From contig NZ_JALJXF010000001.1 of NCBI RefSeq assembly GCF_024169925.1, forward strand, positions 2,300,001 through 2,364,000: a stretch of DNA of 64,000 nucleotides, written 5' to 3'. The notes under the pieces were generated by a model. It worked only from the letters and a program-made list of their open reading frames with translations. It searched no databases and had not been told where the DNA came from. The stretch comes from Methylorubrum extorquens (lineage in GTDB: Bacteria > Pseudomonadota > Alphaproteobacteria > Rhizobiales > Beijerinckiaceae). Shown one piece after another: positions 55,569 to 64,000 of the stretch; position 1 is the first letter of the stretch; each line of letters opens with the position of its first letter. The position numbers and the translations under genes are program-made.

Positions 55569-56459
55569 ATGCGCTTCGATCTCGTCGATCTGAACCTGTT
55601 CCGCCACGTCGTCGAGGCCGGTTCGATCACCCATGGGGCCGAGCGGGCGAACCTCGCGCTTGCTGCCGCCTCGGCGCGGGTGCGGGCGATGGAGGCGTCG
55701 CTCGGCGCGGCTCTCCTCCTGCGCGGGCGCCAGGGCGTGACGGTGACGCCCGCCGGCCGCACCCTGCTGGCGCATGCCCGCGAGATCATGGGCCAGATCG
55801 AGCGGCTGCAAGGCGATCTCTCCGTGTTCGCGGGCGGCGCGGTCGGCCAGATCCGGGTTTTGTCGAACACCAATGCGCTCACCGAATTCCTGCCCGAGGC
55901 GCTTTCCGCCTACCTCGCCCTGCACACCCGCGTCAGCGTCGATATCGAGGAGCGGACATCCGACGAGATCGTCGGCATGGTCGCCGACGGGGCGGCCGAT
56001 CTCGGCATCGTCGCGGGCACCGTCGATACCGGCACGCTCCAGACCTTCCCCTTCCGCCACGACCGCTTCGTGGTGGTGGTCGCCGCCGGCCACCCGCTCG
56101 CGGGCCGCGACAGCCTCGGTTTCGCGGAGGTGCTGGAGCACGACCTCGTCGGCCTCGACCGGCCGAGCGCGCTGACCCGTTTCCTCGCGGCCAAGGCCGC
56201 CCGCATCGGCCGGCCGATGCGGCTGCGGGTGCAGTTGCGCAGCTTCGATGCGGTCTGCCGCCTCGTGGAATGCGGCGTCGGCCTCGGCATCGTGCCGGAG
56301 ACCACGGCGCGGCGGGCCAAGCGCACCATGGGCATCGCGCCCGTCCCGCTGGAGGATCCCTGGGCGGCGCGCGACCTCAAGCTCTGCCTGCGGGATCTCG
56401 CAGGCCTGCCGCCCTTCGCGCAGGATTTCGTGGCGCATCTGCGTGCCGCCGAGGCGTGA
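55569..56459 (+). CDS. LysR-family transcriptional regulator
   Basis: A 296-residue regulator. The winged helix-turn-helix is at residues 4-62 (DLVDLNLFRHVVEAGSITHG then AERANLALAAASARVRAMEA), a linker helix follows and a periplasmic-binding-like effector domain from about 90 (GQIRVLSNTNALTEFLPEAL). GTG three bases before ATG 55569 could also serve as start. It is divergent from the DASS transporter (about 175-base gap), the classic regulator-target arrangement, so an organic or inorganic anion is a plausible inducer. Confidence 0.9.
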   Translation: MRFDLVDLNLFRHVVEAGSITHGAERANLALAAASARVRAMEASLGAALLLRGRQGVTVTPAGRTLLAHAREIMGQIERLQGDLSVFAGGAVGQIRVLSNTNALTEFLPEALSAYLALHTRVSVDIEERTSDEIVGMVADGAADLGIVAGTVDTGTLQTFPFRHDRFVVVVAAGHPLAGRDSLGFAEVLEHDLVGLDRPSALTRFLAAKAARIGRPMRLRVQLRSFDAVCRLVECGVGLGIVPETTARRAKRTMGIAPVPLEDPWAARDLKLCLRDLAGLPPFAQDFVAHLRAAEA

Positions 56460-56471
56460 GGCGCCGTCGGA

Positions 56472-57806
56472 TCAGGTGCCGGCGAGCGTGTCGACCAAGA
56501 GCTTCACATTCAGCACCACGATGATGCCGGCGATGACCCAGGACAGCCCGTTCAGCCAGCCGGGGATTACGAGAGGGCCCATCAGCCGCCGGTCGGAGAC
56601 GAAGCGCACCAGCGGGATCACCGCGAACGGCAGTTGCATCGACAGCACCACTTGGCTCAGCACGAGGAGCCGGGCCGTGCCCTGCTCGCCGTAGAGCGCG
56701 GTGACGACCACGACGGGAACGATGGCGATGCCACGCGTCACCAGCCGCCGGGCGAAGGGCGGCAGGCGCAGCCGCAGGAAGCCTTCCATCACGATCTGGC
56801 CGGCGAGCGTGGCCGTCACCGTCGAGTTGAGGCCGGACGCCAGCAGCGCCACGGCGAACAGCGTCGAGGCGAGGCCGACGCCGAGGAGCGGCGAGAGCAG
56901 CTCGTAGGCCTGCTCGATCTCCTCGACATCGGTGCGCCCGCCCGCATGGAACACGGAGGCGGCCATGATCAGGATCGCGGCGTTGACGAACAAAGCGAGC
57001 ATCAGCGCCACCGTCGAATCGGTGACGGCGAAGCGCAGGGCCTCGCGCCGGCCTTCATCGGTGCGGGGATAGGCGCGCGTCTGCACGATCGAGGAATGGA
57101 GGTAGAGGTTGTGCGGCATCACGGTCGCGCCGATGATGCCGATGGCGATGTAGAGCGCGGCTGGGTTGGTCACGATCTCCCGCGAGGGCACGAAGCCGCC
57201 GAGCACCGCCTGGATCGGCGGCGCGGCCATCGCGATCTGCAGGCCGAAGCAGACGAAGATGATTGTCAGGAGGCCGATCACGAAGGCCTCCAGCGCTCGA
57301 AAGCCCCGGCGCAGCAGCAGCAGCACCACGAACACGTCGAGGGCCGTGATGATCGCGCCCAGCGTCAGCGGGATGCCGAACAGGAGCTTGAGGGCGATGG
57401 CCGTGCCGATCACCTCGGCGAGGTCGCAGGCGATGATCGCCGCCTCGCAGATCAGCCACAGGGCGATGGAGACGGGCCGGGAGGTCCGCTCGCGGCAGGC
57501 CTGGGCGAGGTCGAGGCCGGTGGCGATGCCGAGCCGCGCGGCCAGCGCCTGCAGCACGATCGCCATCAGGTTCGAGAGCAGGATGACGGAGAGCAGCGTG
57601 TAGCCGAACTGGGCGCCGCCGGCGATGTCGGTGGCCCAGTTGCCCGGGTCCATGTAGCCGACCGAGATCATGTAGCCCGGCCCGATGAAGGCGAAGAGAC
57701 GCCAGAGCCAGGAGCCGCCCGCCCGCACCGGCACGCTGCCGTTGAGCGCGCCGAGGCTCGGTTCCGCAGGGGCTTGCCCGGGCGGTGCCGGCCGAACCTG
57801 ATCCAT
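56472..57806 (-). CDS. mntH: Nramp-family Mn2+/Fe2+ transporter MntH
   Basis: Proton-driven manganese importer of about 444 residues with 11 helices. [20 protein letters not shown] (about 47-66) carries the DPGN metal-binding motif; [20 protein letters not shown] (about 217-236) has the MPHN motif of helix 6. Several ATGs are available; 57806 is preferred because GGAAG sits at the right distance. An 18-base palindrome matching the MntR operator lies about 110 bases upstream, and mntR itself is divergent and nearby, so repression by Mn-loaded MntR is likely. Confidence 0.95.
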   Translation of the reverse strand: MDQVRPAPPGQAPAEPSLGALNGSVPVRAGGSWLWRLFAFIGPGYMISVGYMDPGNWATDIAGGAQFGYTLLSVILLSNLMAIVLQALAARLGIATGLDLAQACRERTSRPVSIALWLICEAAIIACDLAEVIGTAIALKLLFGIPLTLGAIITALDVFVVLLLLRRGFRALEAFVIGLLTIIFVCFGLQIAMAAPPIQAVLGGFVPSREIVTNPAALYIAIGIIGATVMPHNLYLHSSIVQTRAYPRTDEGRREALRFAVTDSTVALMLALFVNAAILIMAASVFHAGGRTDVEEIEQAYELLSPLLGVGLASTLFAVALLASGLNSTVTATLAGQIVMEGFLRLRLPPFARRLVTRGIAIVPVVVVTALYGEQGTARLLVLSQVVLSMQLPFAVIPLVRFVSDRRLMGPLVIPGWLNGLSWVIAGIIVVLNVKLLVDTLAGT

Positions 57807-57915
57807 CACCGCTTCCATTCGCATCGGGGGCCTGTGTCCCCTGCCCCTCGCTCCGACGGAGCGGGCCGGCAGGAGAGCCGTGCGCGCCATCAGTGTCCGC
57901 ACGCACGGCATAGCC

Positions 57916-57933
57916 TTATAGCCTCAGCTATAA
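57916..57933 (-). promoter_or_regulatory. MntR operator upstream of mntH
   Basis: TTATAGC-CTCA-GCTATAA, seven-base perfect arms with a four-base centre, containing ATAGC-N4-GCTAT as in the enterobacterial MntR box. It lies in the mntH/mntR divergent region. Confidence 0.75.
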
Positions 57934-58163
57934 AGCTGTGCCGAAGCTGAGATCAAGGGCCTTCCAGCCGGGTTCCCGGCCGTGGGGCGCATAGGTTAAA
58001 CACGTCGGCACGGTACCTACGAGACACCGGGCGGATCGATCGCGCTTGCCGTCGCATCTGCCGCGGCGCGATCCGTGCGCCGGGTGTTTCGCGAAGCCGT
58101 TTGACGACCCTACGAGGCGTGCGCCAATCAGGCCGCGCCCGAAATGGAGGAGCCCGCCGCCTC

Positions 58164-58664
58164 ATGCAGGACGCATCGCGAGATATGGGGCGAGAGATGG
58201 GGCAGAAGCCGGCACCCGAGGCGCACCCGGCGGGGGCGGATGCGCCGCTCGTCGATGCGGAGGTCCATGTCGAGAGCTTCCGTCAGGCCCGCGAGGCGCG
58301 CCGTCTCGAACTCGTCGAGGATTACGTCGAGCTGATCGCCGACCTGATCGGCGATGGCGGCGAGGCCCGGCAGGTCGATATCGCCGCCCGCCTCGGCGTG
58401 GCCCAGCCGACGGTCGCCAAGATGCTCAAGCGGCTCGCCGAGGACGGCCTCGTGCAGCAGCGACCCTATCGCGGCGTGTTCCTTACCCCGGCGGGGCAGG
58501 CTTTGGCCGAGCAGTCGCGGGAACGCCACCGCATCGTCGAGCGCTTCCTGCGCGCCGTGGGCGTCAGTGCCGAGACGGCGCGGCGCGACGCGGAGGGGAT
58601 CGAGCACCATGTCAGCGCCGAGACGCTGGAAGCGTTCCGCCGCTTCGCCGACGCGAAGCTGTAA
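58164..58664 (+). CDS. mntR: Manganese-responsive regulator MntR (DtxR family)
   Basis: A 166-residue metal-dependent repressor. The N-terminal tail is followed by [20 protein letters not shown] (about 30-49), the E. coli-type MntR leader, then [11 protein letters not shown], the winged helix [20 protein letters not shown] (about 70-89) and the wing [40 protein letters not shown] and [20 protein letters not shown] carry the metal ligands (Glu, His) near the C-terminus. ATG 58164 chosen; ATG 58185 is possible. Regulates divergent mntH through the palindrome between them. Confidence 0.95.
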   Translation: MQDASRDMGREMGQKPAPEAHPAGADAPLVDAEVHVESFRQAREARRLELVEDYVELIADLIGDGGEARQVDIAARLGVAQPTVAKMLKRLAEDGLVQQRPYRGVFLTPAGQALAEQSRERHRIVERFLRAVGVSAETARRDAEGIEHHVSAETLEAFRRFADAKL

Positions 58665-58732
58665 GCTTCGATCCTGACCGCGCCGCGCGCGTCCCACCCT
58701 CCCTCTCGACGTGCTTCCGAGGACCCGATCCG

Positions 58733-59041
58733 ATGGACCAGACCCAGCAACTGACGGCGCTCGCCGCTGTCAGCGCCCGGCACGACGCGGCGGTAACGAA
58801 CCTCGCCGAAGGGCTCGCCGAACTCGGCGCCAAGCAGGTGGCCCACCAGATGGCGGTGGGCTTCCTGGCCAGCGTGCTGCGTTCGATCGATTCCGATCAC
58901 TACGACGAGCGCCTCGAAGGCTACCTCGCCATGCTGCGCGACGTGCTGTTCCGCGACGATCCGGATGCGGTGCTCGCAACGACCGTTCTGGAGACGATCG
59001 AGCGCTCCTTACGTCCCGCGCAGGATCAGGAAGAGACCTGA
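58733..59041 (+). CDS. Small hypothetical helical protein
   Basis: A 102-residue protein with predicted amphipathic helices (LAAVSARHDAAVTNLAEGLA, GAKQVAHQMAVGFLASVLRS, DHYDERLEGYLAMLRDVLFR). No signal peptide, cysteine or recognised domain. ATG 58733 lies 68 bases after the mntR stop on the same strand, so it may be co-transcribed with mntR. Function unknown; the family cannot be named. Confidence 0.55.
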   Translation: MDQTQQLTALAAVSARHDAAVTNLAEGLAELGAKQVAHQMAVGFLASVLRSIDSDHYDERLEGYLAMLRDVLFRDDPDAVLATTVLETIERSLRPAQDQEET

Positions 59042-59125
59042 GGTCGCCGCCCCGCAGCCTGTGAACGTGAACATTGCCCCGCGTCGCGCCTTGGTCGCTG
59101 CCGCAGGGCATGGCACCATGCCCGC

Positions 59126-59329
59126 ATGGCTGACCGGAACGACCATCCCTACTCCATCGATGTGAGGCCCTGCTGGCGGCGTCCGGGCCGCTTCGTCTGC
59201 TCCATCGTCGAGAGGGGGGAGCCACGGCGCTACGCCGCCCAGAGCTACGCGACCTTCGACGAGGCCCGCCGCGCCGCTCAGACACGGCTTCGCCAACTCG
59301 TCTTCGAATGGCAGCTCGTCGGCTCCTGA
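59126..59329 (+). CDS. Small hypothetical protein
   Basis: A 67-residue soluble protein: YSIDVRPCWRRPGRFVCSIV, then ERGEPRRYAAQSYATFDEAR leading into a helix RRAAQTRLRQLVFEWQLVGS. The strand-strand-helix layout resembles other conserved short proteins of this group (for example 59382). One cysteine in PCW and one in VCS. Function unknown. Confidence 0.5.
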   Translation: MADRNDHPYSIDVRPCWRRPGRFVCSIVERGEPRRYAAQSYATFDEARRAAQTRLRQLVFEWQLVGS

Positions 59330-59381
59330 CCGGCTCTCCTCGGAAGGTGGGCCGTGGGCATTGCCGCCCTCCGCTTCGGCG

Positions 59382-59588
59382 CTACTCGGCGTCGGCGGTC
59401 TGCGCGTACTGAACCAGGGCGGCCATCTGCGCCGGCGCCCGAAACACCCGTCCGTCGCTGGTCTCCACGTAGACCTCCGAGGCGCCCATGCTCGCAAAGG
59501 TCATGGCCCGCTCGGCGGCCCTCGCCCCGAGGGCGTGCGGTTCCATGGAAGGACCCGAAGGGGCGGTCCAGTGAACGGTATAGCGCAT
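59382..59588 (-). CDS. Small hypothetical protein
   Basis: A 68-residue protein starting MRYTVHWTAPSGPSMEPHAL, with a helix GARAAERAMTFASMG, a strand EVYVETSDGRVFRA and a terminal helix PAQMAALVQYAQTADAE. CAGGAGAACGTC before ATG 59588 is a strong ribosome binding site. Compact alpha/beta fold likely. Family not recognised. Confidence 0.55.
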   Translation of the reverse strand: MRYTVHWTAPSGPSMEPHALGARAAERAMTFASMGASEVYVETSDGRVFRAPAQMAALVQYAQTADAE

Positions 59589-59848
59589 GACGTTCTCCTG
59601 TTCGGTGCACGAAGATAGGGCCGCCGCTCCTGGATCGCGAGCCGTCCCGAAGTCGAACGTGTCGCGGACCGGAGGCTTCGCGAGGCCTCTTCGGCGATCG
59701 TGATGTCGGGGGCATCACCGCTGCCCGGCGAGCGGTATATCGAGTCCGGCCGATCAAATCTGCACCATAGTGCCGAAGAGATGGTTCCTTGAGGCTTGCT
59801 GCGCGTTCTCCGGCTTGAAGCGCTTCGCGCTGCGAACGGGAGAACGTC

Positions 59849-60040
59849 ATGAGGAAGCCGGAGAAGCCGGGTGCAGACGCCGACAAGACGCACAAGGGCG
59901 GCGCACTCGGAAACATCGACGAGCAGACGGGTCACCCCGGCAAAGGCACGTCCGGGGCGACGCTCAAGCCCGAGGACAACCCCGATCCCTCGAAGGATTT
60001 CAAGCCGGAGACACCGGACGACCGGAAGTCGAAACGCTGA
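59849..60040 (+). CDS. Small hydrophilic hypothetical protein
   Basis: A 63-residue protein almost entirely of Lys, Asp, Glu, Pro, Gly and Thr (for example GNIDEQTGHPGKGTSGATLK), predicted disordered, without hydrophobic core or cysteine. GGGAGAACGTC before ATG 59849 is a strong ribosome binding site. Such highly soluble small proteins are often stress-linked, but nothing here shows a function. Confidence 0.5.
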   Translation: MRKPEKPGADADKTHKGGALGNIDEQTGHPGKGTSGATLKPEDNPDPSKDFKPETPDDRKSKR

Positions 60041-60458
60041 TTGCGGAACGCACGCCTGCGGGTCTAGCGCGGTGTCGATGTCCGCAACGGCTCACGCATA
60101 GCGCGGGAAGCAAGTCATTTGTGCTCGGTTCTCTTTGAACCCTCAAGGCGGATAGCCGAAGTGAGGGCGTGAAATGCTGTGATCGCACGATTTGTGCCGG
60201 ACGTTCTCTCCGTATCCTCGCTCGACGTTTCCTGATGGGATCGATGCTGTGCCACAATAGGAACGGGTTAAACGGCTTTTATCTTGAAGGCTGCCATCCC
60301 GACCCTGCCATCGGAAGACATTACTTGCAAAGCAACGGTCTTGGTGGAGGGTAAGGGCGGGCCCACGCCACTCCAAGATGGCCAAGTGAGCAAGGGATTC
60401 CGACAAATGAGGGCCGGCATCTCGCCGACCCTCCCAAGCTCATCTCGCCGTGAATCGG
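60041..60458. other. Intergenic region without recognised gene
   Basis: Moderately GC-rich with no ORF carrying a ribosome binding site. No repeat or strong hairpin identified. Confidence 0.4.
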
Positions 60459-60752
60459 TCAGCGACCGCCCGCCGCACCACCGGCACCGCTGGTGCCTGT
60501 ACCGGTGCCCATGCTGCCGCCGGACGTGCCGCCAGCGGCACCAGGCGCCGCCGGGGCCATGCCGGTCCCGGTCGTGCTGCCGGTCGTCGATCCCGTTGCG
60601 CGCTCCATGCTCTTGTCGGAATTGCTCTTCACGCTGCCTGGGTTGTTCATGTTGCCCTCCGCACTTCCGCCGCCGGAAGGGGTTTGGGCCAGAGCGGCTC
60701 CCGAAAAGGCGAGTGTCAGCGCTGTGGCAAGCACGATTGTCTTGGTCTGCAT
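60459..60752 (-). CDS. Small exported Gly/Ser/Thr-rich protein
   Basis: A 97-residue protein. MQTKTIVLATALTLAFSGAA followed by LAQ is a signal peptide; the mature part is low-complexity, with repeats such as GSTTGSTTGTG and GGSMGTGTGTSGAGG. An ATG four codons upstream (60764) is an alternative start. Probably a disordered periplasmic or surface protein; function unknown. Confidence 0.55.
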   Translation of the reverse strand: MQTKTIVLATALTLAFSGAALAQTPSGGGSAEGNMNNPGSVKSNSDKSMERATGSTTGSTTGTGMAPAAPGAAGGTSGGSMGTGTGTSGAGGAAGGR

Positions 60753-60840
60753 GGTCGTTTCCATCCCTGTTCGTCGTTGAGCAGGATCAACGCCGGGGTT
60801 GCCCGGTTCGTTCAGGCCATCGCCCGAATCGCCCCGGCGC

Positions 60841-60900
60841 GATGGGATCCCGCTGACGCCCAAATCCGCCATCCCGAAGGGATCAACCGGGTTCGGTATG
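60841..60900 (-). repeat. Dispersed 60-base repeat, copy B
   Basis: Its reverse complement matches 45735-45794 at about 88 %; the two share the core TGATCCCTTCGGGATGGCGG and the end GCGGGATCCCATC. Here it lies upstream of the small exported-protein gene. Confidence 0.6.
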
Positions 60901-60913
60901 AGATCCCCGCCAG

Positions 60914-61123
60914 TCAGCGAAGCGTCGGAGACTCGTCTGGCTTGAGCGGCCGCTCTTCACCCTCGGAACCACCGGTCGAAACGTGGGAGTTCAGCCGCTC
61001 CAAGTGCTCGAAGACGTGTTCGAAAGCGCGTGTCACAGCCGTTTCAAAGGACCCGTCCTGCCTGCCCTGAGCCGCTCTGACGGCACTGAGGAGTTCGTGA
61101 TGCTTTTGGGTGTCGCTTGACAT
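60914..61123 (-). CDS. Small hypothetical protein
   Basis: A 69-residue soluble protein with a central helix (SFETAVTRAFEHVFEHLERL) and polar ends; GAGGAACGCC precedes ATG 61123. No family recognised, no cysteine and no signal peptide. Confidence 0.45.
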   Translation of the reverse strand: MSSDTQKHHELLSAVRAAQGRQDGSFETAVTRAFEHVFEHLERLNSHVSTGGSEGEERPLKPDESPTLR

Positions 61124-61211
61124 GGCGTTCCTCGCTTGCGGGTGGGATACGATACCGAGCCAAACCTCGGCGGCAGGCTCGGTTCCGGGGCTGTTCGATC
61201 GCCTCTGCGCC

Positions 61212-61667
61212 TCAGCCGGCCGGCGGAACGAGAATGTACTGACCCACGAAGGGATCGCTCTGGCTGTTCACGCCCGTGCATCCGTAGGGATGTTCGCCCG
61301 CCGCCATCGTCCTGAACTTGAGCGTTGCTTTGCCGTTCAGCTTGATGGTGTACCCCTTCTCGCTCGCGGAGTGGCCCTGGTTACCGTCCACATGCTGCAC
61401 GAGGCCGTTCTCGAACTGGCCATCCATGGTCAGGGTCACGGGCTGGTCGGCTTTGTTGATCACCCGTAGCTCGGCATTCGTATTCGCGGGCAAGCGAAGC
61501 TCGGCGGGCGAGCAGACGATCTTGCCATCCTTTTTCTCCATCGTCAGTTCCATGACGGGCTGCCCGTCAGAGGCTGGCGGGGGCAGCGGCTTTCCTTCCG
61601 CATGGGCGAGGTTGGCGGACAGCATGAGGCACAGGGTGCCCAGCGTTCTTACGGCGTATCGTCTCAC
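61212..61667 (-). CDS. Periplasmic cupredoxin-like protein
   Basis: A 151-residue exported protein with GTG start at 61667 after AGGGAGATCGAT, and a signal peptide RYAVRTLGTLCLMLSANLAH followed by AEGKP. The mature part has beta-sandwich strands: KIVCSPAELRLPANTNAELR, VINKADQPVTLTMDGQF, TIKLNGKATLKFRTMAAGEH and PYGCTGVNSQSDPF. The pattern of strands and the C-terminal H-PYGC recalls cupredoxin-fold copper or iron-transport proteins (EfeO/CupA style), but the canonical copper ligands are not all obvious. Confidence 0.55.
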   Translation of the reverse strand: MRRYAVRTLGTLCLMLSANLAHAEGKPLPPPASDGQPVMELTMEKKDGKIVCSPAELRLPANTNAELRVINKADQPVTLTMDGQFENGLVQHVDGNQGHSASEKGYTIKLNGKATLKFRTMAAGEHPYGCTGVNSQSDPFVGQYILVPPAG

Positions 61668-61887
61668 ATCGATCTCCCTGGGAGTTGGAGGGGCAAGGCG
61701 AACGCCGACTGCCTGTTCCTGGACGTGACGCCGCAGGCTGCCCCAGGGCGGGGCAGGTTCGTGGCATCCGTCGACTGGCAGGGCACGAAGCCGGGAGGGC
61801 AACCGCGGGATTTCTGCCTATCTCACGATGAAGGCGCTGCCAGACTTGGTGCGTGCCAGGGTCCGTTTACCGCCCTCGGCGGACAGC

Positions 61888-62250
61888 TCAGGCCTCCGGC
61901 GCGCGTAGGCTCATCCATCTAACGCCGAGATAGGTCAGAATCGCGCTGGCTGCGGCGAACGGCATGGCCACGATCACCGCCGCCAGCGCCTCGTTGCCGA
62001 TCAGCGCGGCCACTGCGTCCCGCAGGGAGATTAGAAACAGGACCAGCGCGGTGAGGACCAGCAGCAGCGCCCCGCCGAACAGTAGAACAAGCAGGGCAAG
62101 CACACGGAGGTTGCCGCGGACTTCCGTTCGCGCCAGCCGGAGCAGCTTGCCAAGGTGGGTGCCGGCCTCGCGTATCGCGACGAGGATCAGGACGGCGGTG
62201 GTGCGAGGATCTTCGTCCGGCTGACCTTTTTGACTGGTCTGTTCGTTCAA
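61888..62250 (-). CDS. Phage-holin-like (Holin-X/DUF1469) membrane protein
   Basis: A 120-residue protein: a polar N-terminus, the amphipathic AIREAGTHLGKLLRLARTEV region, and two hydrophobic helices (about 49-73 ALLVLLFGGALLLVLTALVL and 85-110). This is the layout of the 'putative Holin-X' family, which despite the name is common on bacterial chromosomes and of unknown function. Not linked to a prophage here. Confidence 0.75.
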   Translation of the reverse strand: MNEQTSQKGQPDEDPRTTAVLILVAIREAGTHLGKLLRLARTEVRGNLRVLALLVLLFGGALLLVLTALVLFLISLRDAVAALIGNEALAAVIVAMPFAAASAILTYLGVRWMSLRAPEA

Positions 62251-62602
62251 GGGTGTGTCCTCACCGTTCCCCGAGCCTCTCGTCCTTCGCAGGCACGAGA
62301 GTCCGCGCGGTCCTCAAAGCGGCCCGCGGCCTACAGCTAGCGCGAAGCTTCCTTAGGGCGACATCCGCACCGGCAGCGCTCGCTACAAAGGTTCGCCGCC
62401 GGTGCGCCGCGCGACAGTCGTCGCGCATCGAGCCGCGCGAACCGGGCGCTTACCGGCCGTTCGCGTTTCGGAGCCGAGCGGCCGGCCGCGTTGCCGAGGC
62501 AGCGAGCGCCGCACTTGCCAGGCGGCCCGAGTCGCCGCACTCTCAGCTTGGCCTTACGATGACCGGGTGTATGCCGATGCATCGCCCATCGGGCCGCAGG
62601 AT
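62251..62602. other. Intergenic region without recognised gene
   Basis: Divergent spacer between the holin-X-like and L,D-transpeptidase genes, GC-rich, with long but uninformative open frames and no ribosome binding site inside. Confidence 0.4.
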
Positions 62603-63331
62603 ATGGAAAGCCCTAAAAGCATGACGATGGATGGTGCGCCCGCCGACGCCGGCGGTTCGGACGAGATGGCTTTGCTCGGATGCCGGTCCCGCCGTCTTGG
62701 CCGCCGCTCGTTTCTGGTCGGCTCGGCCGCCACCCTCGGCGCATTCGGGCTCGGCGGTTGCGTGACGTCCGACGGCACGATGCTCGCCGATGCGGCGAAG
62801 GTCTACGGGCCGATGCCGGACGAGAAATTCCCGATCCCGGCGGTCGATATCAGCAAGGTCAATCCGAAGTATTATCGCCGGACGGTTCGCTACGAAACCA
62901 AGGAAGCGGCCGGGACGATCATCGTCGACCCGCGCAACTACTACGTCTACCGCGTCGAGGGCGACGGTTCCGCCACCCGCTACGGCGCCAATGTTGGACG
63001 CGAGGGGTTCTTGTGGAGCGGCGACGCGTATGTCGGTCGCAAGTCCGAATGGGCCACTTGGACGCCGCCTAAAGAGATGATCCGGCGCCAGCCCGAGGCC
63101 GCTCAATACGCCCGTGGGATGCCGGGCGGCCTCGACAACCCGCTCGGTGCCCGCACCCTGCACCTCTATCAGGGCGGCGCCTACACGCTCTACACGATCT
63201 ACGCCAGCAGCGACCCCGAATCGATCGGAAGTGGCATCACGAGCGGCTGTGTCGGCTTGCTCAGTCAGGATATGATCCACCTCTACGCGCGAACTCCGGT
63301 GAAGACGAAAGTCGTGGTCCTGCCGGCATAG
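62603..63331 (+). CDS. L,D-transpeptidase (YkuD) family protein with altered active-site motif
   Basis: A 242-residue exported protein. The RRLGRRSFLVG segment (about 30-40) is a twin-arginine-like signal, followed by LGAFGLGGC, a possible lipobox. The YkuD core (about 105-242) has IIVDPRNYYVYRVEGDG, TLHLYQGGAYTLYTIYASS and the catalytic region GSGITSGCVGLLSQDMIHLY with Cys216. In typical enzymes the motif is HGT...S(H/S)GC(I/V)RM; here His is replaced by Tyr (YTIYAS) and Arg by Gly (GCVGL), so activity or specificity may differ. L,D-transpeptidases cross-link peptidoglycan or attach lipoproteins. Confidence 0.82.
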   Translation: MESPKSMTMDGAPADAGGSDEMALLGCRSRRLGRRSFLVGSAATLGAFGLGGCVTSDGTMLADAAKVYGPMPDEKFPIPAVDISKVNPKYYRRTVRYETKEAAGTIIVDPRNYYVYRVEGDGSATRYGANVGREGFLWSGDAYVGRKSEWATWTPPKEMIRRQPEAAQYARGMPGGLDNPLGARTLHLYQGGAYTLYTIYASSDPESIGSGITSGCVGLLSQDMIHLYARTPVKTKVVVLPA

Positions 63332-63376
63332 CGGCATGCATCGGCGCTGGTTGGGCTCCGATTGATTGGAAGAGAC

Positions 63377-64000
63377 TTGGCTTATTTGTCGATCGCCTTG
63401 AAAATTGTCGCGCTACTGCTGGTTGTCGCGACGTTGCTACCCTTGATCCCGACGAACTTTGGTATCATCCGCAGCCTGGACTTTCCCCGGCTTCAGATCG
63501 CGGTTGCGCTGGCTGTCAGCAGCGTCGGGCTTCTCGCGATCTCCCGGGACGGCACGGCTCTGACTCTGGCCGTCGCCATGGTCGCAGCTCTTGCCCTGCA
63601 AGCCAGCTACATCCTGCCGTTCACGCGCGTGGCGGCGCCCCAGGCAAAGGCAGCCGGTTCGTGCCACGCGGGTGACCGTGTCAGCCTCCTCGTCCTCAAC
63701 GTCCTCCAATCGAACCGCGCGTACGGTTCGGCCCTCGATCTTATCGCTGCCAAGACGCCCGATCTGGTGTTGTTGCTCGAAACCGATGCGGGATGGCACG
63801 CTGCGATGGCTCCGCTGCGCGCGCATTATCCGCATCGCGTCGAACATCCGCAGGACAATACCTACGGGCTGCTGTTCTACTCCCGCCTTCCCTTGCGCGA
63901 TCCGACGATCCGCTTCCTGCTGCAGGAGGACGTTCCGTCGTTACGCACAACGGTGGTTCTGCCCAGCGGCGAGCCGGTCACGTTCTACGGGCTGCACCCA
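63377..64000 (+). CDS. Endonuclease/exonuclease/phosphatase (EEP) family membrane protein, 3' end cut off
   Basis: About 208 residues are visible from a likely TTG start at 63377 preceded by GGAAGAGAC. N-terminal helices (IALKIVALLLVVATLLPLIP and IAVALAVSSVGLLAI) anchor the protein; then RVSLLVLNVLQSNRAYGSAL, PDLVLLLETDAGWHAAMAPL and NTYGLLFYSRLPL form the EEP fold, with the LVLNVLQ strand and LLET acidic residue as metal ligands. Such DUF-type EEP proteins are often near envelope genes. The stop is beyond the window. Confidence 0.8.
   Translation, partial: MAYLSIALKIVALLLVVATLLPLIPTNFGIIRSLDFPRLQIAVALAVSSVGLLAISRDGTALTLAVAMVAALALQASYILPFTRVAAPQAKAAGSCHAGDRVSLLVLNVLQSNRAYGSALDLIAAKTPDLVLLLETDAGWHAAMAPLRAHYPHRVEHPQDNTYGLLFYSRLPLRDPTIRFLLQEDVPSLRTTVVLPSGEPVTFYGLHP

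Noticed and set aside
1..64000. CRISPR arrays, tRNA or rRNA genes
   Set aside because: None could be recognised by eye on either strand.

Overview
The window is a high-GC (roughly 70 % by eye) stretch of an alphaproteobacterial chromosome. Gene content and protein style (LptFGD, MntR/MntH with an ATAGC-N4-GCTAT operator, small hydrophilic hypothetical proteins, tandem CTAGAGCATC palindromes, Omp19/Inh-type lipoprotein, BBP2-type barrel) suggest the Methylobacterium/Methylorubrum group of the Hyphomicrobiales. That assignment is inference; no rRNA, tRNA or methylotrophy marker gene was found in the window.

Layout. 1-6.9 kb: a truncated fatty-acyl-CoA ligase, a membrane protein coupled to leucyl aminopeptidase pepA, then lptF-lptG. 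7-15.3 kb: lptD, a methyltransferase, a TerB protein, an LrgA/LrgB pair, a SulP permease and an alpha/beta hydrolase with an odd basic N-terminus. 15.5-18.5 kb: an apparently intact IS1182-type element followed by two AT-rich orphan genes. 19-22.6 kb: rsmA and pdxA on the minus strand, behind which the 5' end of pdxA is repeated twice more, each extra copy leading into a different gene. 23-27 kb: modC and modB separated by a GST and a TonB-like protein, then an orphan BrnA-type antitoxin. 27-41 kb: housekeeping and stress genes (GAF protein, two hydrolases, fasciclin protein, SDRs, FAD monooxygenase, chemoreceptor, ferritin-like DUF892 protein, ech-SDR-SDR-corA operon). 41.2-45.1 kb: a frameshifted ydcZ-type gene abutting a strikingly AT-rich island that carries a two-gene Hachiman defence system (hamA-hamB). 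45.5-57.8 kb: kpsF, BBP2 barrel, Inh lipoprotein, the sdhCDAB operon with an extra gene inside, a DASS transporter divergent from a LysR regulator, and mntH. 58-64 kb: mntR, many small proteins, a holin-X-like protein, a degenerate L,D-transpeptidase and a truncated EEP-family phosphatase.

How the genes work together. LptF and LptG are the membrane subunits of the LPS export ABC transporter and LptD is the outer-membrane translocon that receives LPS; kpsF supplies arabinose-5-phosphate for Kdo, so LPS supply is represented at two loci. MntR presumably represses mntH through the palindrome just upstream of mntH. SdhCDAB is the complete complex II. HamA (nuclease) and HamB (helicase) form an anti-phage module.

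Most noteworthy: the triplicated pdxA 5' end, where one extra copy is fused in frame to a secreted protein and the other ends in an ATGA overlap with a nucleotidyltransferase; the Hachiman island and its composition breakpoint inside the 3' end of the ydcZ pseudogene; a split mod operon; an extra ORF inside the sdh operon; and several palindromic intergenic repeats. No CRISPR array was seen.
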